From Costus lasius (lineage: Eukaryota > Streptophyta > Magnoliopsida > Zingiberales > Costaceae), in contig CM050446.2 in the NCBI GenBank assembly GCA_027563935.2, forward strand, positions 125,256,499 to 125,320,498: DNA of 64,000 nucleotides, in the 5' to 3' direction. The notes under the pieces are model-generated. The model saw only the letters and a program-made list of their open reading frames with translations, was not told where the DNA came from and did not search any database. Position numbers and translations under genes: made by a program. Below are positions 23,301-38,300 of this stretch, piece after piece. Numbering within the stretch: the first letter of the stretch is position 1; each line of letters begins with the position of its first letter.

Positions 23301-26300
23301 GTGAATTCACTGAGAGATCTCGACCCTTATGAACACAATGAACCCTTCAATTTTGATAATGTGATCTAGCATATAGTTTTACCTTGATATTTGTAGGCTC
23401 AATTTATTAAATATTACATAATATAATTAACAATTCATTTGTGTGGTAATGCGGTTGATTTGGCATGACATATGACATTATTGGTTTGGTTAATAATTGA
23501 CATTAACATCGGATTGAAACTTTAATCATTGGTTCTAGATGTTGATAGCAACTAGCACTACATTTAGCATTATTATTTTGTTCTAATCGGGAATGTGACA
23601 GAGTTTATACATGGGCAAAATAATATTGATTTTTATTGTGTTGGAGACCATTCTTTTTTATCTTTTGGATAATTTCTTTTCCATTTTAACAATTTATTAG
23701 AAAATTGAAAAAAGGCACCAGGATGTGACAAATATGCTTTCTTGAAAACATATTTCGAATCTTATTTCCACTGTTTGACTTGAATAAAGAAACTCAATGG
23801 AAAGACAGAATCGGTGAGAAACACAAATGAATTCTCATCAAATAGATAGAGTAGATGATGTACTTTCAGTTCTAATCAGTTCTTAAAGATGCAACTTTTA
23901 ATTTTCTAATTATGTTGTAGTTAAAAGTACAATAGCCAATTTTTCAATACTGCCGGTGAGTTGATAGAAGGAGGCCCTCAAAGTTTTTTGTTTGTTCACT
24001 TCGGAAAACCTAAACCCTACTCTGACTATAAAAACCAACTAGTTAAATCAACATACAAAAATTTTGCAAAGCATTAGATCTCTGGCTATTTAGTCAACAA
24101 CCATGACATAATGTTCTATTAAACAAATTAAACAGCACTACTATACAAAAAATTGTAAACAACGATGCATCAAAAGTCTAGTCATGACTCATGATTTCAT
24201 TCTTTTCCAATGTAACACTTAGTCTTGATAGCCCATGTATCAAACTTGTACTGAAGGTTAAAAAAATCACACCTTTATATAAAGAGAATCTATGCTTGAA
24301 GATGTGAAACTCGTTCCTTTGCTACTTCAAATGGCATCAAACACAAATTATGCTCACTATCTGAAAGCCTTTGTCTTAATTCCTTATCATGTTCAACATT
24401 TAATTCCATAAATGAGTCCAATAACAAATGGACATATTGAAATTAATTATAACACAATAAAAGGATAAAACTATGTCGCTGACCCTTTTTGTAACATAAT
24501 GTTGCTACAGGACAAACTCAACTTGACAAAATGGCTCGATATCATTGATTCGCTAGCCTAAAGCATTTAGAAATGAGTTTTAGTTCCATAATGAACTAAA
24601 GTCAAGGATTCAATAGTATCATGTTTCAGAGATGGGCCGGTCTTCAAAGTTTTATTTGTAATCAATGCTCAACTTGCGGTTCCTATTAAATTCTTAATGT
24701 TGTAAATAAATTTTTCACTTGCTTTTTTTTTTATGAAGGTGCAAGAACTAGAGAAGGAAATATTGGAGTCCAAAGAGAAAACTGAATTTTACCGCTCCAA
24801 AATGCAAGAACTTGTAAGTTTCATATTTTTCCCATTAGGATAATATTTGTTTTTTCATTTACATTATGTCTTTATTTTTGCTTTAATTGTAAGAGCCTTA
24901 AATTCGAGTGTAAATTGTGACGAGTAGGTAACCAGGTTATTTTCTGACTATATAAAGATTTTAAAGTTGTAGGTACTAACTACATGTTTGTTATAGGTTA
25001 TGTAAGCTTTCCCTTTATATTCATTTAGTGTTTAAAGTAAAATTTGGTAGGCATTTTGATAGTAAAGATTTTTGGATGTATAGGCATTTTGATAGTAAAG
25101 ATTTTTGGATGTATAGGCATTTTGATAGTTGTCGAAAACTTGTAATATGCTATACAAGATTCAACTATTCTTTTCTTCAAAATATTATCTAAATAAATCT
25201 TTGTCAATAAGTAGGTGATTATTACCATGACTTGATTGGATTGGTGTTCACTAATCAATTTTTGGTGTTGGAACACTTGGCTATGCAATGATCAGTGTGC
25301 GGTTTATTATGTTATTCAATTTACTGATTGGCAGACTGTTCAAAAACAATTAAAAATTGTTATCTACTCACCTTTTATGTCCTGGTGGATTTGTAGGTAA
25401 TCTGAAATGCAGTACATGCTTTTGTGCATTTATTTGCCTATTAGTTTAACTGAATCATACAAAACGTTTGGTCTTCGTACAAAATTAAATTGGTATTAAT
25501 CCCTTCCATTAAACTTCTTTGGCTGCTTTTGTATTGAATTGGCTGAAACTTTGAATGATTGTATGTGGCACATAATGTATTAGTCATCGTTTAAAAAACT
25601 ACCTATATTTGAGTGTATGATCCGGTTCAAAAAGGACTCGACATGTGAACCACAACTATCTCACATTAAGCATGGGTAGTGATTATACCATATGGTAATG
25701 CAACACCAGTGTTCTATAGCAATCTATAGCATGCTAAGAAGTACTTTTCAAACTTATATAACGGAGAAATCTCTAGTCATTTGGATTCTCTAAACGATCA
25801 TTAGCTTTTTTTACCATTTATGCTAACATTTAAAATAGTTTCAACCTATAAAACACTCTTCCATCCTCCCTTCGAGCACTCTCGACTCTTTCAAATACTC
25901 TTTGAATTCTCAAACTCTCTCAATCTTTCTTATAAACTCCCTAATAATCAATTGGTGACTCTTAAATCTCATATAACTTTTCCTATAAGTAATGTATTGC
26001 AATTGCATTGCATAGGGTGGCAACATTATGCTAAGCAACATCTTTTTAGTAGCTAGCTTGATTTTGCCAAATGCTCACAAGTCAGGAAGAAATCTATCAA
26101 ACTATGCAAGGAACATGAGGAGTCATATCAATGAGTATTCTGATGCTATATCTATCACAAACAAGAGTGATGCAAAGTTGTGGTCATGGTATCACACCCC
26201 TGATTCTGCCCTAATTTTTCGTGGTAGAATTACAGAGTATGATGGCACGGATACTAGACCCATCAGCCTCGCTCACGAACTAATACGCTCTACGGAATGT

Positions 26301-29300
26301 ATATGCTCAACTGTCAACTGTCTTACCAGCGCACAACCACAATATGAAAAGTCTGCTTTTATTGTGTCAAGCCCCTGAGTGTCCTCAGTCACCAAAACAT
26401 AACACCCCACTTATATTTTCTCTGTGCCCTCAGTGCCAAATCAAAGATGCGTTGCCCTTTTTGTGCAAATTGTGCAAGTATGCACGGATACTAGACCCAT
26501 CAGCCTCGCTCACGAACTAATACGCTCTACGGAATGTATATGCTCAACTGTCAACTGTCTTACCCGCGCACAACCACAATATGAAAAGTCTGCTTTTATT
26601 GTGTCAAGCCCCTGAGTGTCCTCAGTCACCAAAACATAACACCCCACTTATATTTTCTCTGTGCCCTCAGTGCCAAATCAAAGATGCGTTGCCCTTTTTG
26701 TGCAAATTGCCAAGTATGCACCCCACCTCTGTGCAAGTTGTCCAAAGTGCGCTCCCACTATGCTCTGATGAAGTTTCACTATCTCCCAATCTCTGGAGCA
26801 CATAAACTCTTCACCCTTTTGCTTTGGCCGAATATGCAGAAGACCCCCAAGTGGTGGATTGAGTTAGGCAAAGCCCCCAATCACTTTGCACACTTAGAGT
26901 AATGTGTCCTATGCAAATACACAGACCAACGCACTATACATATTTGTGATATACACAACCTTACACAATTTTAGGCACACTAGACTTGTGTGCAAACCAT
27001 ATGCAATATATGTCTAGCGATAGGAAACCCTAAACCACACTTATAACAACATGCGCCAACCACAAATCACACAAAAACCACAACGTAGGGAAAATTTATC
27101 AACTACTCTACAAAACGTTGATATACAAAACCCTACCACACACTAAGTTCTATCACCAAAGTACAATCTAAACCACCACAAGAGAAAGTACCTATGAGTT
27201 TATAACAAAACTCGGGCTCGCCGGAAAACTCTCCTCTCCGAGATGATGAAGATGACCGGAAAAGCTCTCTTGACCGCATGCCAAGAGATGGTGATGAAGA
27301 TCTCATCTAAGGCTTTCGACTAACCACTAGCTGAAACCCTTCTCTTTGCCCTACACAAAGGTCGCTAGAATTCTCATGGGAGATCATCGGAATTTGGAGA
27401 AGATGATGCCAATTTCTTGCAATGGCTTCTGGTCAAGAAAGAGGATTCACCCACAAGGAATTCTCACCTACAAGGAAGAAGCCGCTGCTCTTGCAAGGAT
27501 GGAATCGTGGTTCACTTGCGCAATTACCTCTCAGGCAAGTTTTTCTCTTTGAGATTGCTATTTTTAGCAAATTGGACTTTGCCACCAAGACAAAGCCTCC
27601 ATGTGCCAATGTGCTCATGGGAGCTTCATCAAGTGGTCACCTCCTTTAGGTGACAGCAACACCAGCATGCTGGGTCGGCGTCCCAACACACTCAGGTTTC
27701 TGGCACTCCACTGGGTCTCGGGTTTGATACTTGCCTGTGCCCCAGTCTTCACCATGGCTTTGCGCCCAATGCACATGCTCCCGCTGCACTCCAACGCTCT
27801 TTTGGGTTGAGTAATACTCTTCGAAGTTGCCATGTGCCGCGCCAAAGCATATGCACACCCATGTGCATATACTATTCCCGCCAAGGGTTTTTGCCCAATG
27901 CACCACCTGGGTGCTATGAAGTTCTCCATATACCCCCGGGCCTAACCCACAATGCGCCGTGGTCTACTGCTCCTAAGTAGACAACCTACGTACACATCCT
28001 AACACAAGAGTTAAGTCTTTTTGTCCCTATCTCCTCTAGATAAGCCTTCTCTACTCCATGCCTCACCCCTCAGTGAGTGCGTATGTGCCCTACTATAACC
28101 TCTACAACTAAATAGAGAAGTGGAAATTTGCCTCAGTCCCCTGGTGTCACACACCCCAAAATATGTTAGGCTTTTCATGCTTCAAAGGCTCACTATACTT
28201 GTTGGAAGAGGTGAATTCAATTCAGTTGGTGCATTATGTTAAAAGATCCAATTTCAAAGTAGGCAGCAACAAAGGTAGCAGTAAGGTACATGCCAATGCA
28301 TTTCAATTTACATGTCATGTGCATGAGTGCTAGGATTCTAGAGGTTGAGCATGTCAGTATACTTCTTGGTCTTGAGGTGGCATTTTGGGATTTCTTTGTT
28401 AGGTTTGGGCTGAGCATGGCCTCAAATATCATTCATCTTGACCCAAAGGCTTTCCTCTCTAATGCAAGTTGGTTGGCTGGGAAGTTTCTAAATGGTCCTC
28501 CAGTTGCATTCCTCCATAGCTTCCACTATCTAAGAGAATGGACTCGGTTTCCATTTCCAGCCACTACTGATGAGATTGTATGTCGCGAGCATGCCCCATT
28601 CTGGTACTATAACTACAGTATGGTACTAGCTCATGGCCGTACCTTATCACTGAACAACATGGCATATGACAAAAACAATGATTTGGAATTACAAGTTAAA
28701 CTCAATAATGCTTGATTTATTTACTTCAATTTTCCTACTGCATATTTGGCTCCACATTCAAGATAAATTCATGAATCAATTATTTGTTACCAGAAGAGTG
28801 GATCACTTGGGAAGATGTCTTATTTTAACTTTTAACAATTGAGTCGTATAGTACTTGTTAAGTATTCTAAATTTTTGGCATGCCAGTTTCATTTTAGCCA
28901 TAAATATTGCATACCAATTAATAAAGAGCTTATATGCTAATGATATTTTTCCTTTTTGCTCAGGTTCTTTACAAAAGTAGATGTGACAGTAGACTGAATG
29001 AGATAACTGAAAGAGCATCTGCTGATAAAGGGGAGGTACTAGTCTCGTCAATGTTCCACTTTAACTATTGAAGCTGCTATACTATTTATCTTTTTGTTCT
29101 TTCTTTTCTATTGTTTTTCTATCCTGGTCTTTTTGTCTCACAATTGCAGTATGATATTTCATTATAGAAACTGAAATTACTATGGTGCAAAATTATATTT
29201 TTGACTAAAGGATTACATGGAGATAATATCTTGGACTTAGTAATCTAACACTACTCTACTAGTTTTGAGTTCCAACGGTCTCGGACCAAAATACTGTCTA

Positions 29301-32300
29301 TATTGACTTAGTGCTACAGTAAAACCAGATCCATTGTCGGTTGAAATTTCAAACCTTTTTTCCAACTATTGGGAACTTTTTAGGATTTATTGTGGATATT
29401 TTCCTATGCTTTAGGTCTACTTTTAAGTTGCTTACCTGTTCACTATTTTGATCACTATATATAATTTAAATGACTAAAAACCATATATTAGGACTGAAAT
29501 GGGTAATATGCTAAGGAAACTACGTGTAGGTAAAGCAACACTTTTAAATGATATGTTGTGGACAATATAAAAATTGATAGAACAATAAGTTGCCAAAGGT
29601 CAACGCATGTTTTTACATGCTGTTTAAGTTCTTTTGTGTTGTCTCAACCAAATGCAGAACTAACTCACTAATAACTCATAACTATTTCATAATTCCACCA
29701 AAAATCTATGTAACTCACCCAAAATATCAAATGACAAAACTAAGGGGCAAACTTATGAGAAAAAAAGCAATTGCAAAAGTACATTTTCTACTAAACTTAC
29801 CACTAATTATAATTCATCATAAAGTAATAACTAATTTTGATAACAACCATGGTTGTTATATGATCAAATCTCCACGAACTTCAACATTTTTACACATTTT
29901 CCATAAGTTCACAAGTTCATAAAGAAACATAATTGATGATATGAAGTAAATAAACATAATATAAGCATCGTATCAGTACATTTCTAAGCTCTATTTAGTT
30001 ATCTATAATTAAGTTCTCTTGTATTCGACTACTTTTTCAAGCTTTGTATTCGGCTGCATGTACTGACACCATTTATCATGGTCTTAATATCTCGCTAAAA
30101 TTAATCCATGCAACTTATCATGGACGATAGTCAACTATGATGTTGGGCGGTAAAAGTAATGCTTGATGGATGACAAGTAATTTGTAGTGCAAGACTTGGT
30201 GAAGTGCACAAAGAATTTACTATACAAAGATGCTTACATAAAATTGACGGATGAACACATACACAATGAATATTATGCTAGGGGAAGCGTAGAACTTTCA
30301 ATTTTACTTGACTATGCCTTAAAATCTGATTTAATTAGGAACCTTTACCTAATGAATATTATACCAAGAGTAAAAGGGTCTTGTGTGGTGAGAGCTTGCC
30401 GCTAGCCATCCGATAACACATTGAGAGAGGAAAAAGTTAGTTTTGCCGTTGGATCTCGCCAGTCGCAACAAGCAAAAGCAGCAAATTCCTTTTCGCAAGA
30501 GCAGCAAGAAGTTGGGAGGAGATATCTATGATGGTGGCCGAGAGCCCTCAGTAGGCTACCGACAACTTGACGAGAAGAGGTGCTTTTCATTCAATCGTTG
30601 AGATCTCGCCGCTGCAAGCTTTCAGCTATGAGGTATTGCACAAAGGAGCAACGAATGAGAGCAGATAGCGAATGAGGCAGTTAGGAGAGAAGGCTGAAGC
30701 TAATTTTGAAAAGCTGTCTTCGATAGATTTCTAGCCACACTGGAGCTTCTCTACATGGGCCTGAGAAGCTGGTTACCTAAACAGGCTGGTCAAACCACTT
30801 TTGCTGGAAGCTGAAAAGCTCTCCCCTCCAAATGAAGCCATAAATTCTCAGTTAAACTACAAAAGGCCATTTTCTAGTTATGGATACTTCCTCAACCTAT
30901 AATGGATCCACTATGTGCCCAACACTCAATTGCCTCTAGGCTAATGTGTCAACCTACATAATGATCATCATCATAGAGCATAAAGTTGAAGTGATCTGAG
31001 GGAGTCACGAAAGTGCTACTTAGTGCCTGTCTAGATGCTTACTGATGATCATGCAATACTTCAACCTATAGGAGCTCCAAGGAAAAGGAGGTGATTAATG
31101 TCTATCCTAAGCTTGTGGTACCAAATGAAGAAGTGGTACTCAACCTCGAGTTCCTTGAACAAAAGTTCTGAGTCAACATTAAGCATTAACCTATCATAAA
31201 TGGCAAAGGGTAATCTCTTGGGGTTATTGAGGAAGCACAAGGAGCTTTTGCTTAAAGCTCAAGTGATTTTCTATGCTTGAGCGCCAACTTACCAACTGCC
31301 TTAATATTCAACTAAATTAACAATGAAGTAGTAGCATCCTGAAGTCAATCGGCTACTTAAGAGGTAGGCTTCTTTCGGTAATGCAGCTCCTGAATTAGCT
31401 AGTTAACCTAATCCTAGTGAAGAAGTTATATGAGAAGCGACAGATGTGCTTAGATTTATTTCATTGTTCTAAAAATATCTTGCTTGAAGGATGTGAATGA
31501 TTGAACAATGAACATTTACGCTTGCTCATTCATAAATATGTAGATGTGAACACATGCTCCAAAAAATGATAGATGGAAGTATACACAAATATTTTGGTTT
31601 CTAATTGATTTTGAGAAATCTTAAATTTATTGGTTTAGATTGTTCAGAGAAAAGAACTTTTAGGAAGTAACATAGTACATCCGAAAGAATGCAGCACTTC
31701 CATCATTATTGCGTTCCTAAAGTGGAAAAGTGAAATCCACAAAAAGTGGTTATTTATTATAAGAAGTAACATAGTACATCTGAAAGAATGCAGCACTTCC
31801 ATCATTATTGCGTTCCTAAAGTGGAAAAGTGAAATCCACAAAAAGTGGTTATTTATGATAAGTAATATTGGTAGATGATTGGTAGATGAACAATGACCTG
31901 ACAAAGATATCAGCATGATGCAAGTGACATCACTGACATTATTGTAACAAACTATAATATGCTTTGGTTATTTACAGAAGTTCTGAGCCATTGCTTAACA
32001 GTCAGATAATCCCAAATAAGATATAAAGATATGATTCTGCAAATAAATACGATAGGCCAGTATGTGAAGATTTATCAATTAGTTGACCGTGGTTTTCAGA
32101 AATAATTTGTTGAACTGGTACCAACAGAGGTTTTAACTATTCATTGAAAATGATTCTAACTCAATAATGGTGTCAATGATTCTAGCTCGTTCTAAAATTG
32201 ACATGAATTGAAACTAGGTTTTCTGTGTATAGAGTTCATTGACACACGAAAGTATGACAATAATAATAATTAACAATAACATGAGGAAATCCATGTTGAC

Positions 32301-35300
32301 CCACATAGAAACCAGGTAGACCTCATGGTAGAGAAGGAAAGTGAAGAAAGGAGAGGAAACAAAGCAGTGTTTTTTAAAACAGATTTCATACATAGAAGGT
32401 TCTTATATGCCACTTGCATTTCTTCCTTTTCTTTCTGTTTTTGTTAATTTTTTTTACCTATTCAACTTTATGAATTATGCCACTTAGTGTTGAAACTGAT
32501 TGTGCTGGGCTCACTTGCCTATTTGATGATCTACAAATAATATGGTTATACCATGGCCGGTTAGCTTCAATTGTAAGCCTATATGCTTCGCGCAAACGCC
32601 AATTAACTGGCTATACTTGTGATGTGTCTAGACCTGGCCTGTGGACAACACGAGTTAGAATCAAGCCAGATCTTGTTTTGGTCACTATGATTTTTAAATT
32701 TCAAACAAAAATTTCACGCTAAATCAAAACATTTTTTTTGTGGGAGCTAACATCAAAGTGGTAGATTGATCCAGGGTACACCACCTTAGGCTCTCCCCAA
32801 GGCTGTGAGTTATCAAACATTGTAAATCTCTTTGATATGAATTATATTTGTGTGCATTTTGGTAAATTGGTTAATCCAATTCATCTGTGACACAAACAAC
32901 TGTTACCTTATCAATTTTTTTAATCCTTATTTGATTTTATATTTTTGTTTTTTTTTAACAATCCAGAAATGAACTGCATTGACACATCAGATTATCCTAT
33001 TGGTTTCCATCGCCGTGCTCTAATTCCTGATACTGTCTACCAATCTGATATGCTGTATTGGGTTCCATCAGAAGTATTGTTATTTAAAGATGATCAGTTC
33101 AATCACATGATGCTCAATGCATTATATGCATCACGCTTTAGTAAAACTGGGTTTGTTACAGGAGAACAATTGGACTGCCTTGGTCCAAGCACCACTAGTA
33201 GGCTCATATCTGTTGATTAACAATGCCTATTAGCTTAGTGATAGTAGATGCACAGGAAACGTCCGAGTTCTTAAGAGGATGAAGAAGGACACCGGGCATG
33301 TGAACCACTGGAAACGTGAACATGGCTTAAGCATCATATTTAAGTAAAACTGAGCAGGCTGCTAGGAACAATTGGGTTTACTTTGGTTGAAGCACTTTTA
33401 AGCTCTTAACCAAAGATGCTATTTGGATACCAGCTTACAAAGATTATATATCTTACATTATTTTAGAACTGCATTTACACGAATACTAGCAAATGCATGT
33501 CTTTTGCAAACTTATTTCGGAAAGTTATTGTGTACTTCGTTTTATGATGACCTATTCCATTTTCAGGTTGAAACTCTGACAAAAAAGTATGAGCAAAAAT
33601 ACAAGCAAGCTGGACATGTGGCCTCAAATTTAACAATTGAAGAGGCAACTTTTCGCGATATTCAGGTGCCTGATGTTTAAAAATATTTTGAATACAGATT
33701 ACAGACCCGTGTTCCAGTGGACTTTGCATCATTTTTGATCATTTTGATTTATTTCAGGAGAAAAAACTGGAAATTTACAATGCAATTTTAAAAATTGAAC
33801 AAGGTGAAAATGGTGATGGTTCACTTCAGGTAAGCTTGATAGACACTTTTGTTTTGTGTGATCAGTGTCAGTAAGTATAAATGTGTACTGTTTCTCCAGT
33901 CAAAGGCTGACAATATACAAAAAGATCTTGAGGAACTTGTAAAGATTCTTAATGAACGTTGCAAGCAGTATGGATTGCGTTCTAAGCCAACAACATTGAT
34001 TGAGCTTCCTTTTGGTACTTCATATTTATTTTTTTGTTGATATATTTGTCGCACAAATCATCTCCTGATTCTTCACTTCAAATTACTGAAAAAATTTTCA
34101 ATTGATATATAATGTGATTCATGTGATAGTTCTTTTAATTATATATTTTTTATATGTGATTACTGTGTTGAAAGTATATTGCTGTGAAATATAGTAGTTG
34201 GTAGTTGTACAATGTGATGTAGTGTTTACTAAAAATTCAAAATTGTCCTTTTTTAAAATCATTATATGCCTTTTGTCTTGATTTGGAGAACTACCTGGTG
34301 TTGCTTGCTTGCAATTTGCAGTCATTATCAGAAGTTATACTCCCTGTGCAAAAGTTTATTTGTGATGTTTTCCGCTATAAAAAGTAGGGTAAATTTGAGA
34401 ACATGTGAAAATAAGTATATAAAATTATATTGCCAACTATTCATCATTCTAGTCTCACAATTACTGATTTTTTTTTTTGCTGAATTATTAAGTCAACTTT
34501 TCTCTATGAAACATATAGAATTATTCTAAATATTTTGTTCTTCTGACATCCTATATTGCCTACGCACTAGATATTCAGATACTTTTTTGAATAATATAGT
34601 TTTTTAAAATTTACTTCAAAAGTATAATTCTTTTATGATTGTAGAGATGATAAATTTTTAGGAATGAGATTCATGTGTTTTTTTACCATGTATATTTGAT
34701 TAATGGAAATGACACAACACTCGTGCATTATTGAATAATATCTATTTTAGTTGCATGAACATTTGGCTTGATGAATAAATGAACTTATCCACTTGGTACA
34801 TAGGATCAAAACCATAGGAAATCGTAGGATCACTTATCTGGATGGTTACATCTTTTGTTATTCTTTTTACAAATTACAGCATCCATCTTGTTTTTTATTC
34901 AGGAACTCTATCTATGCTTACAAAATCTACTAATGCTCATCATCTTTGATGTTAGCTTTGATTGTGGGACTAGTGCCTCTCTTTATTTTTTGGAAGGTGA
35001 AACTAAGACCCTTATTTATGAGGTCAGATTGGTTTTCTCATAATTGATACAGAAAGCAAAGAATCAAGTCTAAATCCATGCCACCTTAGACAGATGAGAT
35101 TTATCACTTATCAATTTGAACTATAATCGGTCTTCAAACTAGCGAACCAACTTTATCTTGGTCATTGGATGATATTAACCAAGCCATTCTCCTTGAAGCA
35201 AGACTTTGGCCGCAAAATGACACTGTGCCATTGGATACCATCCTTAACAACAATTCGGACTACTAATCGTCCAAAACGACAAAGTCAGAAATTTTTAATT

Positions 35301-38300
35301 TAATTTTCACACTATATTGCTCCATTGTCTTCTGCTCTCATGTCTACTCTCTTAATTCATACGCATTGAAGTATGTGTGATTCTTTCATAATCTTGTAAT
35401 TCCTCGAAGAAGTATAGCGGAGACAAATTAGAAAATTGGCTATTTTAAATACCAATCCGTTGTGTACTAGTGCTAATGGTACTGATCAACACAATATATA
35501 TGTATAAATGTGTGTATATTCACACATATACACATATATTATATACCAGTACTCACACATATACACATATTATACCAGGATCTGTACAAGGTCTGGTACA
35601 AACCAGTCATATCACCTGATTGATTTTTTAGATGCTAGTTTATATATAAATATTCCCCAGGTAGTGTAGAGATAAGCATGCTGTATTGGGCATCAATATG
35701 TGTAGTCTACGAAGGTAAACCAAAATAATTTTTTTCTCAAATTTGTTCTAGTGGAGATTGTAATGTTTATTACTCGCGTTAAACTTCGTATCAAGACTAA
35801 AAACCTAGAGCTCAGTTTCAGAAGAGAGCATTGGTGATCTATGTCACCTCTTGTTGCTTCTACTGCTTAAAATCCCGCTTGCATGTTGCATGATATGTTG
35901 TTTTTGGGTAGAATTGAAATTTGAAGCAACTATTTAGTGATTAGTTAACGTGCTAGCAAGATAAATCATTATATAATTTATCCTATGTTTTCTTATTAGA
36001 TTCTAGTTACTAATACCAATTTTTAGAATACCAGTTTAAGCACCTATGTCAACCTCCTCTTATGATGGATTGATATCAAACTGTACTGATATCCTTAAAC
36101 CATTTCTCGCCATTCTCAGGTTTTGAACTAGACCTATCCTTCTTTCTATCCATAAAGTTTGTTTACCTATAAATACGTTAGTTCTATAGTTATTTAAATT
36201 TTAGGTGATATAACACTAAAATTAGACTTCAGTTAAAGAAAACAGCAAAATGTTTTGGCAGGTTATTAGAAGTCAGTATTACATTGATTACTCACACACC
36301 AAACAAGTAACCCAAACATTTTTTGTTACTTTAGATCGATTTCTATATGCAAGTTGATATACCACTTTGTCCCAATCATTATTGCTAATAGGATTCATTG
36401 TGTTCTACTAGATATTATAGATCTTTCATATCACACATTCATCAGTAGACGTCATTTCCATAAGAACATTATCTTAATGAAATTCAGCATAACTACTATG
36501 ACACAGTAGCACGTTGAGTTTGATGATAGATTACACAAGGAATGACTATATAATTGTACTTTTTGTTGAATCTTCTTGAGGCCAAGGTTCAGGGTTACAG
36601 CTCGGTCCGGTTAGTTGTCGGACCGGTATGAACCGGATGGTACCAGTCAAAAATCGGATGAAACCAACGCTCCCACTCCCGCTCTTCCTCTTCTGCTTCT
36701 GCCCACTCGAAGCTTTCGCTCCCATTCCCGGCCTCCGCTCCCATTCCCGGCCTCCGCTCCCGCTCTTTTGCTTAAGCTCTCACCCGCTCGAAGCCTCTGC
36801 TCCCGTTCCCTGCCTCCCGCTTTTGCTCTAGCTCCTGCTTTTGCTTCGGCTCCAATTCTAGCTTCCACTTCCGCTTCTGCTCTTGGTCCAGCTTCCGCCC
36901 CAACTTCTGCCCCCGCTTGAAGTGGATGGAGCTTCCGTTGTGAGCGAAGATCCAGGTGGAGTTTCCATTGCTTCTAGCTCTCGCCTACGCTGCCGCTTCC
37001 GTTGACTGCATGCTCCGACGCTCAAAGTGGACGGAGCTTCCGCCGCGAGCTCCTATAGCTTCCACGGTGACCAGAGCTCTAGGCGGAGCTTCTGCCGCTT
37101 TCAGCTCTTGCCTACGCTGCCGCTTCCACCAATTGCATGCTCCGACGCTTGCTTCGAGCTTGGTGGCTCGTCGGACCGGTACTGGACCGAAATTTCGGTC
37201 GGTACGGACCGAAATCTCAATCCATGCTTGAGGCATATTCTTTTTCTATCTCAATTGGGTGAATCTGAGCATGTATTTGTAGTCTAGTTTCATCTCACTA
37301 AATATAAAGTGCGTTGGTTTCTTCACCACCAAGGGTTTAAGGCAAGGATACTTGATAGCTCCATATCTATTCATAGTTGCCACACAATATTTATCTAATC
37401 TTCTTTCTTGTGAAGCGGAGAAAGGGTGCTATACTCATAGAAACTATTTAGACCTGAGGATTACCCATTTGGTATTTACAGGCTTTTGCTTTGGCAGATG
37501 TGGAATCAATTCCGATCACCAGTGTATTGATAAAATACTCAGACGTGTGAGCATAGCAAAATCACAAACATTTATGGATGCCTATGCTATTCACTAGCGT
37601 AAAGATTCTTGGGTATTTTTTTTTTGTCTCTAATTGGATCTCATTTACAATTTCTTTTCCTCTCATTGAAGCCATCTCTAGAAGGATCTTAAATTGGACG
37701 AGCAAGCTCCTAATCTATGCTGGTAGAATTGAAATATGTGCTTTACTTTTTATAAAAATATCATGGTTTGGAGTACATCTTTTGCCACTATCAGGTTATG
37801 AAGTGACTAGAGCAACTTATATCATGTTTTTTTTTTTTTTTTATGGTTTTGGGTTGACCAAGCATGAATTTCAAAGATCATATTGCCACTTTTGTTTTTT
37901 AGAATATTGTAATTTGTGAACTCTTTTGTAAGTTTCATGTTTGGAATGTAGGGACTCGTTTCATTTCATTAAAGAGTAACTCATGCTACCAAGTGGGTTT
38001 ATCTACAGATGGTAATTGTACAGAGCTTTCGGTGAATAACTGAGGAATTAACATAAAAAAAAAAAAGAAGAAAAAACAACTCCTCGTGGCCAAAAGAGTG
38101 CATTTTGTTAAGTTGGATGAACCCACATGTATAGATAAGAGACAAATTTCTGGAAGCCCATGTATGGCTTCCTCTAATCTCTTTGATCAATTGCCTTGAA
38201 ATATTTATTCCTTTTTGCTGATTTACCTGCTTCTTTCTATTAGGTTCTGCTCTTTTATTTCAGCGAACAAATAATATAATTTCAGTTTTTGCATGATTAT

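Larger units (their letters stand above)
24814..28963 (+). other. intron 5 of EH/Pan1 (4,150 bp)
   Basis: Contains a 33-bp minisatellite (25051-25130), a ~1.95-kb solo LTR-like insertion (26201-28151) and an unrecognised 141-aa ORF (28290-28715). Confidence 0.8.
29036..33566 (+). other. intron 6 of EH/Pan1 (4,531 bp)
   Basis: Mostly AT-rich. Contains a 99-bp tandem duplication (31663-31860), an unrecognised ORF at 32945-33220 and a GC-richer block at 30390-30860 with no domain. Confidence 0.8.

Noticed and set aside
25048..25130. CRISPR-like direct repeats
   Set aside because: A 33-bp minisatellite without unique spacers, in a plant intron.
27346..27929. Several overlapping ORFs of 60-104 aa on both strands
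   Set aside because: All lie in the intronic LTR-like insertion, overlap each other and show no domain.
31644..31916. Minus-strand protein with two copies of a 33-residue repeat
   Set aside because: Created by a 99-bp tandem DNA duplication in an intron; no other support.
36615..36920. 101-aa Pro/Ala/Ser-rich ORF in intron 9
   Set aside because: Low-complexity C/T-rich sequence opens all frames; no domain or splice link.
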